From Folioceros fuciformis (Eukaryota; Anthocerotophyta; Anthocerotopsida; Anthocerotales), in the NCBI GenBank assembly GCA_049999805.1, contig JBNGIO010006342.1:103778-167777 (forward strand): 64,000 nt of DNA. Reading direction: 5' to 3'. A program made the position numbers and the translations under genes. Of this stretch, positions 23,919-35,530 are shown piece after piece (positions within the stretch are counted from its first letter, which is position 1; every line of letters begins with the position of its first letter). A model generated the notes under the pieces. It did not search any database, was not told the origin of the DNA, and worked only from the letters and a program-made list of their open reading frames with translations.

Positions 23919-24185
23919 TGAATAATGGACACTTATCTCACATATATAGACTACAGTAGATATTTGTCACACATATATAGATAAATATAAAGTAATTAAA
24001 GTAATGTAAAATAAATTCACAACACTCCTCCATGCTTTCAAGGCATCGCCCAAGACCTAGTGCTCTCAAGGCTTTGAGGAGATATTGGACTCAACTCAAT
24101 CAACTGTACTATCCTTAATGGTTGACTAGTTCCCCTTTTATACACAAGTTTTAATCACTAATTTAGCAACTGCTTATTTAAGCTA

Positions 24186-24760
24186 TTATTCACTACCACA
24201 CACTTTCCTAGGGCTGTTATTCACTACCTCCTAGGGCTGTCTAGGCTGTCACTCACTACCTCCTAGGGCTGTCACTCACTACCTCTTAGGGCTGTCTAGG
24301 CTGTCACTTACTACCTCCTAGGGCTGTCACTCACTACCTCCTAGGGCTGTCTAGGCTGTCACTCACTACCTCCTAGGGCTGTCTAGGCTGTCACTCACTA
24401 CCTCCTAGGGATGTCTAGGCTGTCACTCACTACCTCCTAGGGNNNNNNNNNNCACTACCTCCTAGGGATGTCTAGGCTGTCACTCACTACCTCCTAGGGC
24501 TGTCTAGGCTGTCACTCACTACCTCCTAGGGCTGTCTAGGCTATCGCTCACTACCTCCTAGGGCTGTCGCTCACTACCTCCTAAGGCTATTATTCACTAG
24601 GAGCTGTCATTCATTAGCTCCTAAGGCTATTATTCATTAGGAGCTGTTATTCATTATCTCCTAAGGCTATTATTTACTAAGAGCTGTTATTCACTATCTC
24701 CTAAGGCTATTATTCACTACTGCACCCTTTCCTAGGGCTGCATGCGTATCATGCTCTGGG
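24186..24760. repeat. Minisatellite, about 30-bp unit, interrupted by a gap
   Basis: Units of the form 'tcactcactacctcctaggg' plus 'ctgtctaggctg' repeat head to tail, with a shorter variant lacking the 'ctaggctgtc' part, and degenerate at the right edge into 'ctcctaaggctattattcac' units. The core is nearly identical copy to copy. A 10-N gap sits inside (24443-24452), so true copy number is unknown and probably larger. Confidence 0.93.
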
Positions 24761-25119
24761 GCTGCATGCTTATCATGCTCTACTAAACAGCTTTCTTGCT
24801 TGCATTCAAACCAGCTTTTTCCAAAGGGCCATGCATAAGTAGTTCTTTCCGTTCTTTCCCTCTACACATGCAACACGAATACGTAACTGTGCAACCTCGA
24901 TCCCGGTGCACCACGCACCGAAATGTCTGGGAGAGGTCGTCGAAGAATTCCGACAACCCTTGAATGGCGCCCTTCTTGTTTTCTAAAAGGTGCCAGTCTG
25001 TTATTCGTGACAAGTACAGGCTGTTCTAACGTGTGAGGATCACATTGATACTTCCTGAACAAACCTTGGTTGCGGGCATCATAACTGTGACGGCAGCAAG
25101 GAGGACATAGCCGGAGACT
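24761..25119. other. Spacer between minisatellite and CSL4 3' end
   Basis: No convincing coding sequence. The 76-codon minus frame here has no family features. It probably includes the 3' UTR of CSL4. Confidence 0.4.
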
Positions 25120-26214
25120 CTAGATTGTTTTTGCCACTTTGCGTGGTTCCGTTACTTTGCTTAAAGGGCATTGCATCTCCTTGAGACTGATGGGTACCAG
25201 AGCTGCGCCTGCAACATCAGCAGACAAGCTTAGGTCCCTTGTCAGAGAATCCTACTCGCTGGAAAACCACATACCCCCACAACTGGCAGTGCCTGCCACC
25301 GGCATCTCATTACCGGAATCGCTCTTGGCTGAAACAACACCAAGTTCATCCTTGGCCGTTGAAAGGTAATACGCTCGAGCATCGCCTAGAGAAAGCTGGC
25401 GGAACGATGTCAAGGCTTTACTCTCGCGTCGCAAAACAACTATTGCCTGCTCCCTGCAGTCAAGCTTGACACTGCAACATTCTCAAACAAAGCGATGGAC
25501 TTCGGATACGACTTCAGCCTGTATGATGTCACCAGGGCAGAACGATGCGTGCATGTCGACCTTGTCGATCTCAGTTGCTCTAACATCTTGCTGCCTGCCA
25601 TACAACGTCCCTGATGTTCATTTGTCGTCACCATAGCCAGCTTCGAAATAGGGTTTAGGGGGAACAAGCAGCACCTAACAATGCCTGTGAACTTGTCGGT
25701 CACAGCTCTAGCTCCAACGCATAATACGTCAGCAAAGGCCATTCTTGGTTGAACCTTGGTGACCTGCGCAGCCACGGACGAGTCAGTCCTTGAAGTAACA
25801 GAATTCCAAGAAGAACTTCGGCAGATTTTGCCTGCACCCATCCTTTCTTACAGTCATCAGGTACGAGCAGCACACAAGAATTGAGCCTCACCTTCGCTGT
25901 GACTACGACGCCAGGATTTGGGACAGCACCTTGCTCCCTCCTTCGTCTCACTTCTATAGTCACACGCTGTATGAGGCAACAAGCTATTTATCGATGTCCG
26001 ATACCTTACAATTGCAACTGCTGCAGCAGTGAATCTAACCGGCAGTAGCAGATGTTCAAACCTGGTCAGGCGTACGCACAATGACTTGGGTCCCGAAAAC
26101 AGACGACAGGATTTTATCCTCCCAGACGTAGGTTCCATGCCCGGCTGCATAGTCGTTAGCCCTGCCCAGAACCTCCCCGGGCGTGCGTAGCATTTCCTGT
26201 TCATTTTCTGTCAT
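25120..26214 (-). CDS. CSL4: RNA exosome cap subunit CSL4 (EXOSC1)
   Basis: CSL4 is a non-catalytic S1-domain cap protein of the 3'-5' RNA exosome in nucleus and cytoplasm. Six short exons on the minus strand (26214-26062, 25966-25892, 25763-25675, 25594-25510, 25395-25314, 25208-25120) join to 190 aa, the normal length. Seen: N-terminal LRTPGEVLGRANDYAAGHGTYV; the S1-domain core VVVTAKVTKV..FADVLCVGARAV and DKFTGIVRQQDVRATEIDKV; CPGDIIQAEVLSLGDARAYY followed by LSTAKDELGVVSA; and the C-terminal MQCPLSKVTEPRKVAK, which corresponds to the Cys-containing tail. Every junction is GT-AG and restores conserved sequence. None of the exons is long enough to stand out as an ORF, so it is easily missed. 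It is divergent from RH50. Confidence 0.95.
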
Positions 26215-26456
26215 CTCATGTGGTGTAATCTAGATGACCCAGTCGGACAATTCTCCACAATTTGTGAGAGACACCTGAATGACAGGTAGGGCAAAAGCAT
26301 ACATATTAGAGGGTTCTGGGTTCATGGTCAGAAATTTGGTCGGCCTTGATTCATTCTGCAGCGCAAATGCACAAGTGTTCACACCGTGGAAAGTTGGAAG
26401 TGATGTGGTACTTTGCCTAGTAAACCAGCAATGCTGTCTGTGCTGCTGTCATAGAC
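26215..26456. promoter_or_regulatory. Bidirectional promoter of CSL4 and RH50-like genes
   Basis: Only 242 bp separate the two start codons, so both 5' UTRs and promoters must overlap or abut. No TATA box in a clear position is visible on either strand. This suits a shared, housekeeping-type promoter. The arrangement is seen directly; co-regulation is inferred. Confidence 0.65.
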
Positions 26457-29400
26457 ATGGCTGTGGCACTTGGGGCGGACACGCGCCCAGGCATGGTAGC
26501 AGGGTCAGTTCGCGACTTGCTTCCCTGCACAGGCTTCAGGGTGGCGTCCTCGGACATTCGCCTCCTGGCTTCGCAACAGAGACATTCCCGCAGCTTGTGG
26601 CCGTGTGCTGGTGTCAGTTGTACATCTGCGGTTTCACAGCAGAGAGAGAGAGCTGGGATCTCAGAACAGACATACAGAGGAGGCAAAGATGGTTTCAGAG
26701 GCAACAGTTCATGGAATCCGAGGGACACGGATTCCAGAGGGAGAGACTCAAGAGACTTCAGCGGAAGAGACTCGAGAGATTTCAGAGGGAGAGATTCAAG
26801 GGATTTTGGAGACAGGGATTCAAGAAACTCTGGCTACAGCGATTCCAGGGACTTCAGAAGGGATGTCAGGGACTTTGGTGACAGAGATTCCAGGGACTTC
26901 AGAAGGGATGTGAGAGACTTTGGTGACAGAGATGCCAGAGACTTCAGTAGGGATTCGAGGAACTTCGGAGACAGAGATTACAGGGCTCTCAGGGGAAAGG
27001 GCTCGTCATTTTCCAGGGGGAGAGGCTCTTTTGAGTTTAGGAGGAGGGCGCCTACCGATTTTAAGGGAAATGAACGGCCCAGAAAGGATTACGGGGAGGG
27101 TAGAATCCGGGAAGGGCAGAGGGGGGGATACAAGAGATTTGGTGCAGACCGGCACCGCAAGGATAGGAGGAAGGATACAAACAATGCAGTTTATGAAGTG
27201 TTCGACGAAACAACAGGTGAAAAGGTGATTGTGTTGGGAGTTGATGGTCAGGAACCACCCAAACCTACTCAGAAAGATCTTCAATGGGAGCCTGCGAAAG
27301 TGGTGGTCTCTGGTGTTGTGAGCGAGGAAACTTGGTACAAGGCCATGGAGGCTTCCATGGACGGGCCCTTGGGAGCGTACAGTGTCAGGGGTGTTGTCCA
27401 AGGAAGTGAGACACGTTCTTACACTTGTGTTGGCCTCATTGCATGAGAAGGGATACGCTGTCGCCACCTTCATCACTCTTGCTCCTCGGGCGGCAGATCA
27501 CTATCCCATCACAGTTACCTGTTAGAACGTCTTGTAATGCTGGGTGAAATTCGCATTTGTAGGCTCCTTCTTCTTCGGTTTCCAAGTGTCTGAAAGGGCG
27601 ACGTGGGTTCAAGTCTGAGATACTGTTTAACATGGGTGGTTCTCACAGTTCTCTAATTTTCATGTTCATATCCCCCTGATTGCAGGGACATATGATTCTG
27701 ATGAAGGTGAGCTGAGTGACGAGGATGCTTCTGATGAGGAGGAAGATGCTGAATATTCTGATCTTGAAGAGGATAGTGATGAAGAGGAAGAGGTGGATGA
27801 AGTCAGTGATGGAGGCAGGAGCAGTATGAAGCAAATCACCCGACCGCCAAGAGTAAAGGTTTTCGGGCGTGACTTTGGGGGCAGTTCAAGGGCTAATGCT
27901 GAGGTCTCTACTTCACACGTTCGGGGGGTTGGTGAGAGGCAACGAGCTGCCCCTCCTAAAATTGAGATGGAGGAGGATGAGTCTGAAGGGATGCAGGGGC
28001 CGAAGGATGAGGATGAGGTTGAGGAATTTTATGGGGAACACGAGGAAGTTGACAATGAGGATAGCGATGAAAGTGCTCATAGAAACACATATAGTGATGG
28101 GGATGATGAACATGGGGACAGCGATGGATACAAGCCTACCAGTGTGCCTCTCGAAAATAACCCCGCTCAAATGCCCAAGGCAGACCTCTTGGCAAAGGCA
28201 TCTGTCTCAGGTGTTCCGACCCCTTCATCCAGCTCACCAAGGGGAACGAGGAATGTTTTTGAGACTGACGTAGCTGAACTTCAAAGCCGCTTTCCAGATG
28301 GTGGTATGTGCAGCATGGAGTTCTGCAAACCAAGGTTGCAACCTCGTGTAGTCAAAGTGCAAGCGAAAGTCAGGTCGTTCTGATCCTTGTTTTTTGTTGC
28401 AGCTATTGTGGAGATCATTGACAAAGAGGATGAAGAAACAACCAGCAGAAGTCAAACCTCCAGTGAAAGTAGCATCAGCCGCAATTTTTTTGATACCTTG
28501 AGATATCAAACTTATACAAAATCGGGTGCAACCTCTTCAACAGCTCCCACTGGGAAAAAGAAGTCCTCCAATGTTGGTCTAGGCACTGAGTCATCTGGGG
28601 AAAGTGCTGACTCTGTAGATCGCTTGTCTGGGAAGATAGTCCAAAGGTCCCTGAACATGCAATCAAGGAGCAACTATGACGCAGCTCTATCAGATAGCTT
28701 TTTCAGTCACAAAACTTTCAAATCCATAGGTGCTAGCGAGGAGGTCATCCAGTCTTTGCAAGCCTTGAATGTTCAGCGTCCATCAGAAATTCAGGTAAAT
28801 GCTCTAGCTTTTCGCACTGTTTTTGAGCAACAAGCACACAGAGGTTGGGAAAATTATCCACTGGTTGGAGTGCCAGTCACTGCTTGCCACTCGCAAGGTA
28901 ATTACCACAGTAGAAGTGTAATTACCTTCTGCACAAAAGTACAGACAGCTTATAATCTGTTCCTTGCAGGCTATTGCATATCAGCGTGTTCTAGAGGGTG
29001 AAAGCTGCATTATCGCTGATCAGACTGGGTCCGGAAAGACATTAGCGTATTTAGCACCTCTAGTGCAATATATTCGTGAGAAGGAAAGGACGAATGGCAG
29101 AGTAGGTGCGAAGAAGCCACGGGTTGTGGTCCTGGTTCCAACAAACGAGCTGGCGAATCAGGTTGCATGCTATCTGTATCCCGTCCATAGTTATCTTCAG
29201 TCATAGTCTCCATTTCATTTAACTAGTATTGTGGTAACGTTGTTGACGTGCGTGTCCAGGTACTGAATGTGTGCCGAGCTGTCTCGAGGAGTGGTCTGCA
29301 TTTCAGATCTACGCTAATAACAGGAGGTTTTAAGTGGAAACCACAAGTGGAAAGTTTAGAGCAGGGGTCAGAAATTGTGATAGCTACGCCAGGTCGGTTT

Positions 29401-30574
29401 CTCCAGCATCTACAAGAGGGAAATATCCAGCTCGACGAATTGAGAAGGTGAACACATTTCGGCTCCTATGTTCTCAACCACAGAGCTTTGCTGGTTGCTT
29501 CTGTTCGCTTGTGTACCAACCTATGCTATCATGAAAGACATGACGTTAGATTTCCTGGATTTGCATGCGCGCAGCTTGGTTGTGGATGAAGCAGATGTTC
29601 TGTATGACGATGAAGAGTTTTCAGCGGCATTGCAGACTATCAAAAAGTCTGTTAGCAGACCAACACAATACATTCATGTCACTGCAACTCTTCCCGTGGA
29701 TGTACATGACAAGTTGACAAAGCTATATCCAGGCTGTGCCTCTTTGATGGGTCCAAGCTTGCACCGGACGGCTATCGGCCTGCAAGAGGTGAGTTGGCAG
29801 TACCTTAGCCGGATTTGTGTGCATGGGAAAGGCTTTTTCAACCGCCCCTTCAGCTGATTGGTCCTCGGGTGTAGATCCTTGTAGACTGCAGCGCAGCAGA
29901 TGGAAATGAGAAGACTCCGGAAACAGCATTTTTGGCAAAGAAAATTGCCTTGCTGCAGCTGGTACAGCAGAGACCAGTGCCAAAGAGTATCGTCTTCTGC
30001 AACAAGGTCATCCCCCTGTTGCCCACACACCTGGTATCAAATGTTGTCTGAGCTGCCTCTCACGTACTTTCCGTTGGCAGATAGAAACATGCAGGAAGGT
30101 GGAGAACGTCCTTAGCAGGTACGACAGAAATGGAGAGAAGTTGGTGGTTCTACCATACCATGCAGCTCTAACTCAAGATGCTCGGGCCAAAAGTCTGGAG
30201 CAGTTTCTCCAACTAAACCCAGAAAAACCAACAATTCTAGTGTGCACCGACAGGTCGAGTTTAAGCATCCTTCCTGAAGTCTTGTTGTTCTGCGAGAAGG
30301 AAACCGTCTTAGCCTGCTGACGACTATCTTACATCTCTCCCGCAGGGCCTCTAGAGGACTGGACTCCATTGATGTGGAGCATGTTGTGCTATTCGACTAC
30401 CCCCGGGATCCCAGCGAGTACGTGCGGAGGGTAGGAAGGACAGCCCGTGGAGCCGGAGGCACGGGTAAAGCTTATGTGTTCGTGGTGGGCAAGCAGGTGT
30501 CGTTAGCTCGCCGAATCATGACCCGTAACGAGAAAGGCCATCCCATTCATTCTGTGCCCAATCCGATGTACTAA
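26457..30574 (+). CDS. RH50: DEAD-box ATP-dependent RNA helicase, RH50-like
   Basis: Nine exons (26457-27390, 27686-28303, 28403-28794, 28970-29161, 29260-29447, 29575-29788, 29875-30006, 30081-30253, 30346-30574) join to 1023 aa with GT-AG introns. Helicase motifs in order: [10 protein letters not shown] (Q motif), ADQTGSGKT (I), PTNELANQ (Ia), TPGRFLQHL (Ib), VVDEADVL (II, near residue 780), TATLP (III, TAT in place of the usual SAT), SIVFCNK (IV), [14 protein letters not shown] (V), [11 protein letters not shown] (VI, Arg replacing the usual first His). Before the core lie an Arg/Ser-rich N-terminus that could be a plastid or mitochondrial transit peptide, a D-S-R-D-F repeat region (residues 89-178) and acidic stretches. 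From memory the core is closest to Arabidopsis RH50, an organelle RNA helicase. The start at 26457 is the first Met in frame after a stop. Confidence 0.93.
26721..26990 (+). repeat. In-frame RD-S-R-D-F repeat array inside RH50-like exon 1
   Basis: Units such as [15 protein letters not shown] and [11 protein letters not shown] repeat about a dozen times in frame, with near-identical DNA for adjacent copies ('gacttcagaagggatgt' twice). This resembles RGG/RS-like RNA-binding tails, which are usually disordered. It is likely length-variable between alleles. Confidence 0.85.
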
Positions 30575-31146
30575 ATGCGGAATCCTAGCTGTGGTAGGTT
30601 CCACATTAGGAGGTTCACTGGGGTGAAGGAATTGCTGGGAGCTCTTACCGGAAGCTTATCTTAGAAGCTGGTCTCCCCAGGATCCACATTCGGGCTGTCA
30701 GGCCACCGATTGTACCAGGAAGTTGTTGGATACCTTGGGCCCTAACCTTTTCACTCTCGTTTGGAAATGCGTTGTTTGCTGTCGAACATTGGGTGGGCCA
30801 AAACCTCGCATCCCTAATAGCACATGGATCGATCTATGTGTCTCTGTTTTGTGCGACTGTGTGTCTCAAACACTTTGTGTACAAGAACATTTCAGGCCAT
30901 CCGTGTAGCCGTATGTCCGTTACGAAAGGTGAAACCTGGTAAATAAGGTGCTATTGAGTGACTCCGTCCCACTGCAGCCATAGCAAAGTGAAATAGAGAC
31001 GTTGAGTTACAGGATAAGTTTGAATTTCCCCAGGCCCGTTGCGTGAAGTGGGTAACTTTCCGCTGCTTGCTGGATAATTCACCGGCTCTCGCGCTGGCGA
31101 GTTTTTTGAACGTTAGCACAGGCGGTAGCCTGGAGTCTCAGGCGCG
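30575..31146. other. Spacer between RH50-like gene and INCENP
   Basis: The two genes run in the same direction. The region must hold the 3' UTR of the first and the promoter of the second. No coding or RNA feature was seen. Confidence 0.4.
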
Positions 31147-33822
31147 ATGGAGGAGGCGAGGCTGCTTTGCCTGGTGGAGTCTGCCACTGATGCGTTCGAC
31201 AGAATGGAAACTCAGGTGACGCAGCACCAGTACAGCCTCCTGGAAGCTGCATTGCGGTCAATTCGTCAGATCGTGCCTTCCTTCGAGTTTTCATCCTGGA
31301 GGAAGGGAGTGTCTCGGAAGTCGCCGGCTCCGGCCTTGCATGCGGTGGATGACAGCGTCCTTGATGCAGCACAAGGGAAAGGAGCGGTTGTGGAGGATGA
31401 AAATGTGGAGAGTTTGGAGGAATGCTACAAGGTAGAGACTGTGCCGATTCTTCAAGACGCGGACGGAGTGGAGGAATGCGGAGAGGTGGAGATATTTCTA
31501 GCCCTGCAAGACGGGGATAGGATAGGGGAGTGCGCGGAGGTAGAGGTAGTGGCGAGGAGTAGAGAACTTGTGACTGCGGGGCATAATTCGGAAGAGGTCG
31601 AGAGGCGTTTCTCTTTGGGGAAGTCGTTGTCTTCTTTGGCTCTGCTGGAGGTCGATTGCGCTCCGGATGGCAATGTCAGCCCGCAAGACGATCCGCAATT
31701 GCAGGAGATGGAACAGTGTGTCTGCCCGCAAGATTCTGTGCAAGTGGAGGGAAGGGAGCAGGATCCAGAGCCCGCCTCCCCGTTGCCTCTTGAGGATGAG
31801 GGTGAGTGCTTACCTGACGAGGGTGTTGCGCGCTCGGCACTCGAAGTAATTGATTGCACGCGTGACACTGACGTGAACCCGCAGGATGCCGTGCCAATGG
31901 AGGAAAAGGAAGTGAGTGTATCCCGGTCATCTTTGCCTTTTGATGATGAGAGTAGGAGTCAACGGGATGGTGTCGTTGGTGATGAGGACGGGCGCTGGCA
32001 GGCTGGCGAAAATGCTGCAGAGTCTTTAGCTGAGGCTGAAATTGTGGCTGAGTTTCCTGCCGGAGATGACAGTTCCTTGCATTCCGTTCCGGCTGCCAGT
32101 GATGGGGAAAGGGAGCAGAGTATGCCAAGTTTGTCCTTAGACTTGGGTGCTGTTTTCCCCACGGACTGTAGCCAGAGAGATCTGGCTTCGTTGCCCCTTG
32201 TACCTCTCCCGGTTCCTGAGGAGGATGTAGTTGACATGGACTGGCAGCAGCGTCGTGAACAGAGTATTGCTGCTGGAATAGGGCTCGAAGGACGCAATGG
32301 CAGTGATGTGTCAAAGCAAAGGCGTGGAAATGTGGTGGATAGAACAAATGGCCTTAAGTCTTTCCTTCCTCTGATGAAACACCAAGCTGTGCCCCCACCA
32401 TCCAGAGTGGTTAAAGTGTGGGCACTGGAGGCGGCGCAAGCTGCTAAGAAGGTGGAGGAGCAAAGGGATCGTGAAAGGAAGCTGAGGAAAGAGCAACAGA
32501 AGTTGCAGAAAGAAGAGAAAGCAAAGCAGCTGCGAGACGAAGAGAGACAAAAAGAACGAAAGACGAGAGTAGAGCAGGAGAAGTTGTCCGAGGTAGGGAA
32601 CAAAGCGTTGGCAAAAGTTGGTGTCACTAATAGGATACCCGCTGACTGTACCATGAAGAAGAGGAAATTGACCAGTACAGGTGCGAGGGGAGTCTTGACA
32701 GATTGCAGTCACATGTTCCTTAACTCTCATGTTGTTCCTTCCAAAGTCAACCGAGCCTCGGAGGTGAAAAGTAGAACAGATCAAGAGAAGGTAAGGAAGG
32801 CAGAAGAGGATAGGAGAAGAAGGGAGGAGGAGTTTAAGAAACTAGAAGAGGAAATGAAGAAGAAGNNNNNNNNNNNNNNNNNNNNNNNNNNNNNNNNNNN
32901 NNNNNNNNNNNNNNNNNNNNNNNNNNNNNNNNNNNNNNNNNNNNNNNNNNNNNNNNNNNNNNNNNGAGATGGAAGAGCAGGATGGGAAACGAAGGAAGGA
33001 AGATGAAGCAATACCATCAAGCGAAGAGAGACAGCAAGCTGAGATGGCAGATGGTGAGAAAGGACTCACTCCAGTGCAAGCAAGGCCAATAGTAGCTGTA
33101 GACCTGGGGCCACAGTCTTACGAGATTTCACCTTATCGTGCTTCGTCCGATGACGAAGATGAAGATGAGGAGGATGAAGCAAATGGGTCAACCAAGAAGG
33201 AGCAAAAACCAATTCCTTTATGGGCCAGGTTTTTCCTCAACTTCACCACTCGTTTCTTGCGACTTTGCCATGTGTCACCTCAGAGCGTTTTAGAAAAAAA
33301 CAGCTTACCTGACTATAATTTCTTCCCCTCGACCCTTCTTTCCGCCGTGCCAGGTCTGAGTACTTGCTGCCAGCAATTATCAAACAGCAACATATAGATC
33401 CTGACAACATTTTTTCTGGTGCGAAAACCTGTAGCCTGAATGAAGGTGAGTGTTCTCCAGACATTTGAACACGGACTGTTTTTCTGTAAGGGAGAGAACA
33501 AAATAGATGCTGACGGATTATAGGTGGTTCTGTGAGATTTTCCTTTCAAGTGCAGAGTTTGATGGAAAGGAATGGAAGATGGATTGGGGGGGGGGGGGGG
33601 GTTAGCACTGTGTGAACCGTGTTGTGGGTCCAGGAAAAATGATGGTGTGAATTGTTTGCAGTCTTCGGCACGAAGGGGTCTAAGAAGAAGGGAGACTGGG
33701 GCAAGCGGAGTCTGAGTGGCAACTGGTTAGAAGACCGTGTCACTTGGAAGGAGGAGTTGCTGTATAAGCAGCTAATGGGGTACTCATCATGTGTTCAGGC
33801 TATCGCTGAGAATGAGTCTTAG
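31147..33822 (+). CDS. INCENP: Inner centromere protein (INCENP), chromosomal passenger complex
   Basis: INCENP anchors and activates Aurora kinase at centromeres and the spindle midzone. Exons are 31147-33228 (broken by the N gap 32866-32965), 33354-33445 and 33662-33822. The N-terminus has a short helical segment (residues 1-50). The middle is long, acidic and disordered. A highly charged single-helix/coiled-coil region (about residues 420-600, RRRREEEFKKLEEEMKKK) runs into the gap. After the gap come SYEISPYRASSDDEDEDEED, KPIPLWAR, SEYLLPAIIKQQHIDPDNIF and a basic tail, which together form the IN-box that binds Aurora B (WYRD in Arabidopsis). Reading frames on the two sides of the gap agree only if the true gap is a multiple of three; the 100 Ns are a placeholder. 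The final exon contains KKKGDWGKRSLSGNW. Confidence 0.9.
32866..32965. other. Assembly gap inside INCENP coiled coil
   Basis: One hundred Ns replace sequence between '..EEEMKKK' and 'EMEEQDGKRRKEDE'. The exon phase on both sides is 0, so the missing length must be a multiple of three, unlike the placeholder. Repetitive Glu/Lys codons probably caused the gap. Confidence 0.9.
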
Positions 33823-34817
33823 CAGGATATGCCTGCCCTCTTTCAGCTGGTCCATGACAAGGGAATGGACCAACTGGTCTGTAAGAAATATCTTTCCTAC
33901 CCTCAAATCCTTCACCTGTACCATAACCTGGCGACCATTGACAAAGAGACAAAAACTTGGTCTATAGGACACCAATTTAGCGTGAGGCAATTTGCAATTG
34001 CTTGATTCCCAACGAGATGGCAGGGAAACCTTGTCTCCACCTAGATAAACGAAACCAAACATCACTTCGACGAAAATTAAGTTGGGCATACTGCATTAAC
34101 AGCAAAGCTTGATGCATTTAGATCAAAGCATGATCAAACACATCAGCTACTTGTGGACAAAGCAGATGCCGTGAAGTGAGGCTAAGCAGGCCCGTACTAC
34201 TTACGAAAATCAACATACGAAGTGACCATGAAGAGATGTTCAACACCATGTGCTCCTGCAGCAGCACTCGGAGTCGTTCAAAAGTCTCTTCCGTTCGATA
34301 TGGGTATCAACAGAGGATATCCACTTCACATTGTAGATATAGGATTTCTCTTCTTCAGGACGATCCTAAAATATGATAATTTATATTTATCTATGATTGA
34401 GGAACATGAGCTCCTAATTGGTCAGAATATTAAGAAACTTGGTTTTTAGGCTTATAGGTTAATGAATACTTATACATGCTGAAATTTGACGCAACAGATT
34501 TAAAATATTGATATTTTTATATCATTTAATTATTTTTTATTTTATTATTAAACAAGATTTTTATTTAAAGTAATTATTATAAAACAAACTGTAATATATT
34601 AGAAGTATAGAAAGAATCTCTTATTCAGACATCATTTTCAAAAACTGCCATGTCCATGCAACAAGTTGGATCCATGTAGGCTTATTTGTAAGAGTAAGAA
34701 ACAAAGAAACCATAAACTAAAATGGAGCTTTACATCTTAAAGAAAAGATGAGAAATCCCACCTACTCTACAAATGAGGAGGAAGACTCTTCAAATGGCTA
34801 AAAGGAGGAGGGAGGTT
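33823..34817. other. AT-rich region without a supported gene
   Basis: INCENP 3' flank, then strongly AT-rich DNA around 34490-34620. A 100-codon minus frame at 33787-34089 overlaps the INCENP end and has no family I can name. Confidence 0.4.
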
Positions 34818-34955
34818 CAACCTCTAGTACTAATACCACTCTTAAGGATCAGCCTCTAGTATTAATATCACTCATAAGGATCAACCTCTAGCACTAATAC
34901 CACTCCTAAGGATCAACCTCTAGTGCTAATACCACTCCTAAGGATCAACCCCTAC
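34818..34955. repeat. Tandem repeat, about 34-bp unit
   Basis: Roughly four copies of 'caacctctag.actaatacc' plus 'actcctaaggat', each with one to three differences. Confidence 0.85.
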
Positions 34956-34997
34956 CACTACCTCTCTTACAATTACGTACCATCCCAAGATATCCGA

Positions 34998-35088
34998 TAA
35001 GAGATGACGAAGGTCTAAGATGTTGTGATTAAGATGACGATAAGAGATGACGAAGATCTAAGATGTTGTGATTAAGATGACGAAAATC
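34998..35088. repeat. Tandem duplication, about 47-bp unit
   Basis: Two copies containing 'gataagagatgacgaag.tc' and 'taagatgttgtgattaagat', nearly identical. Confidence 0.85.
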
Positions 35089-35154
35089 CTACCTGCCATA
35101 GTTGTTGATGAAGCCACTCATCTTGCATTTATTGCCATCATGTGAAGTGTGTTG

Positions 35155-35530
35155 GGCAATGCTCTTTGTAGGGCAATGCAGACATGCTATGGAAAGGAAG
35201 CTAATGCTCNNNNNNNNNNNNNNNNNNNNNNNNNNNNNNNNNNNNNNNNNNNNNNNNNNNNNNNNNNNNNNNNNNNNNNNNNNNNNNNNNNNNNNNNNNN
35301 NNNNNNNNNTTGTAGGGCAATGCAGACATGCTATGGAAAGGAAGCTAATGCTCTTTGTAGGGCTATGAAGACATGCTATGCAAAGGAAGCTAATGCTCTT
35401 TGTATGGCAATAAAGACATGCTATCGAAAGGAAGCTAATGCTCTTTGTAGGGCAATGAAGACATGTTATGGAAAAGAAACTAATGCTCTTTGTATGACAA
35501 TGAAGATATGCTATCCAAAAGAAACTAATA
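35155..35530. repeat. Tandem repeat, 45-bp unit, interrupted by a gap
   Basis: Units contain 'tttgtagggcaatgaagaca' followed by 'tgctatggaaaggaagctaatgctc'. Because 45 is divisible by three, a frame reads through as ALCRAMKTCYGKEAN repeats, but this is a consequence of the array, not evidence for a gene. The sequences on both sides of the 100-N gap (35210-35309) are identical for over 40 bases, so copies are missing or falsely duplicated there. Confidence 0.9.

Noticed and set aside
24186-24760. Possible CRISPR-like array
   Set aside because: Repeats are contiguous without unique spacers and the genome is eukaryotic; it is a minisatellite.
27913-28170. Minus-strand hydrophobic frame opposite the acidic region of the helicase
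   Set aside because: Glu/Asp codons read backwards give Ile/Leu/Phe; a shadow only.
33787-34089. 100-codon minus frame overlapping the INCENP stop
   Set aside because: No recognised family, overlaps the INCENP final exon; might be a retroelement scrap but not supportable.
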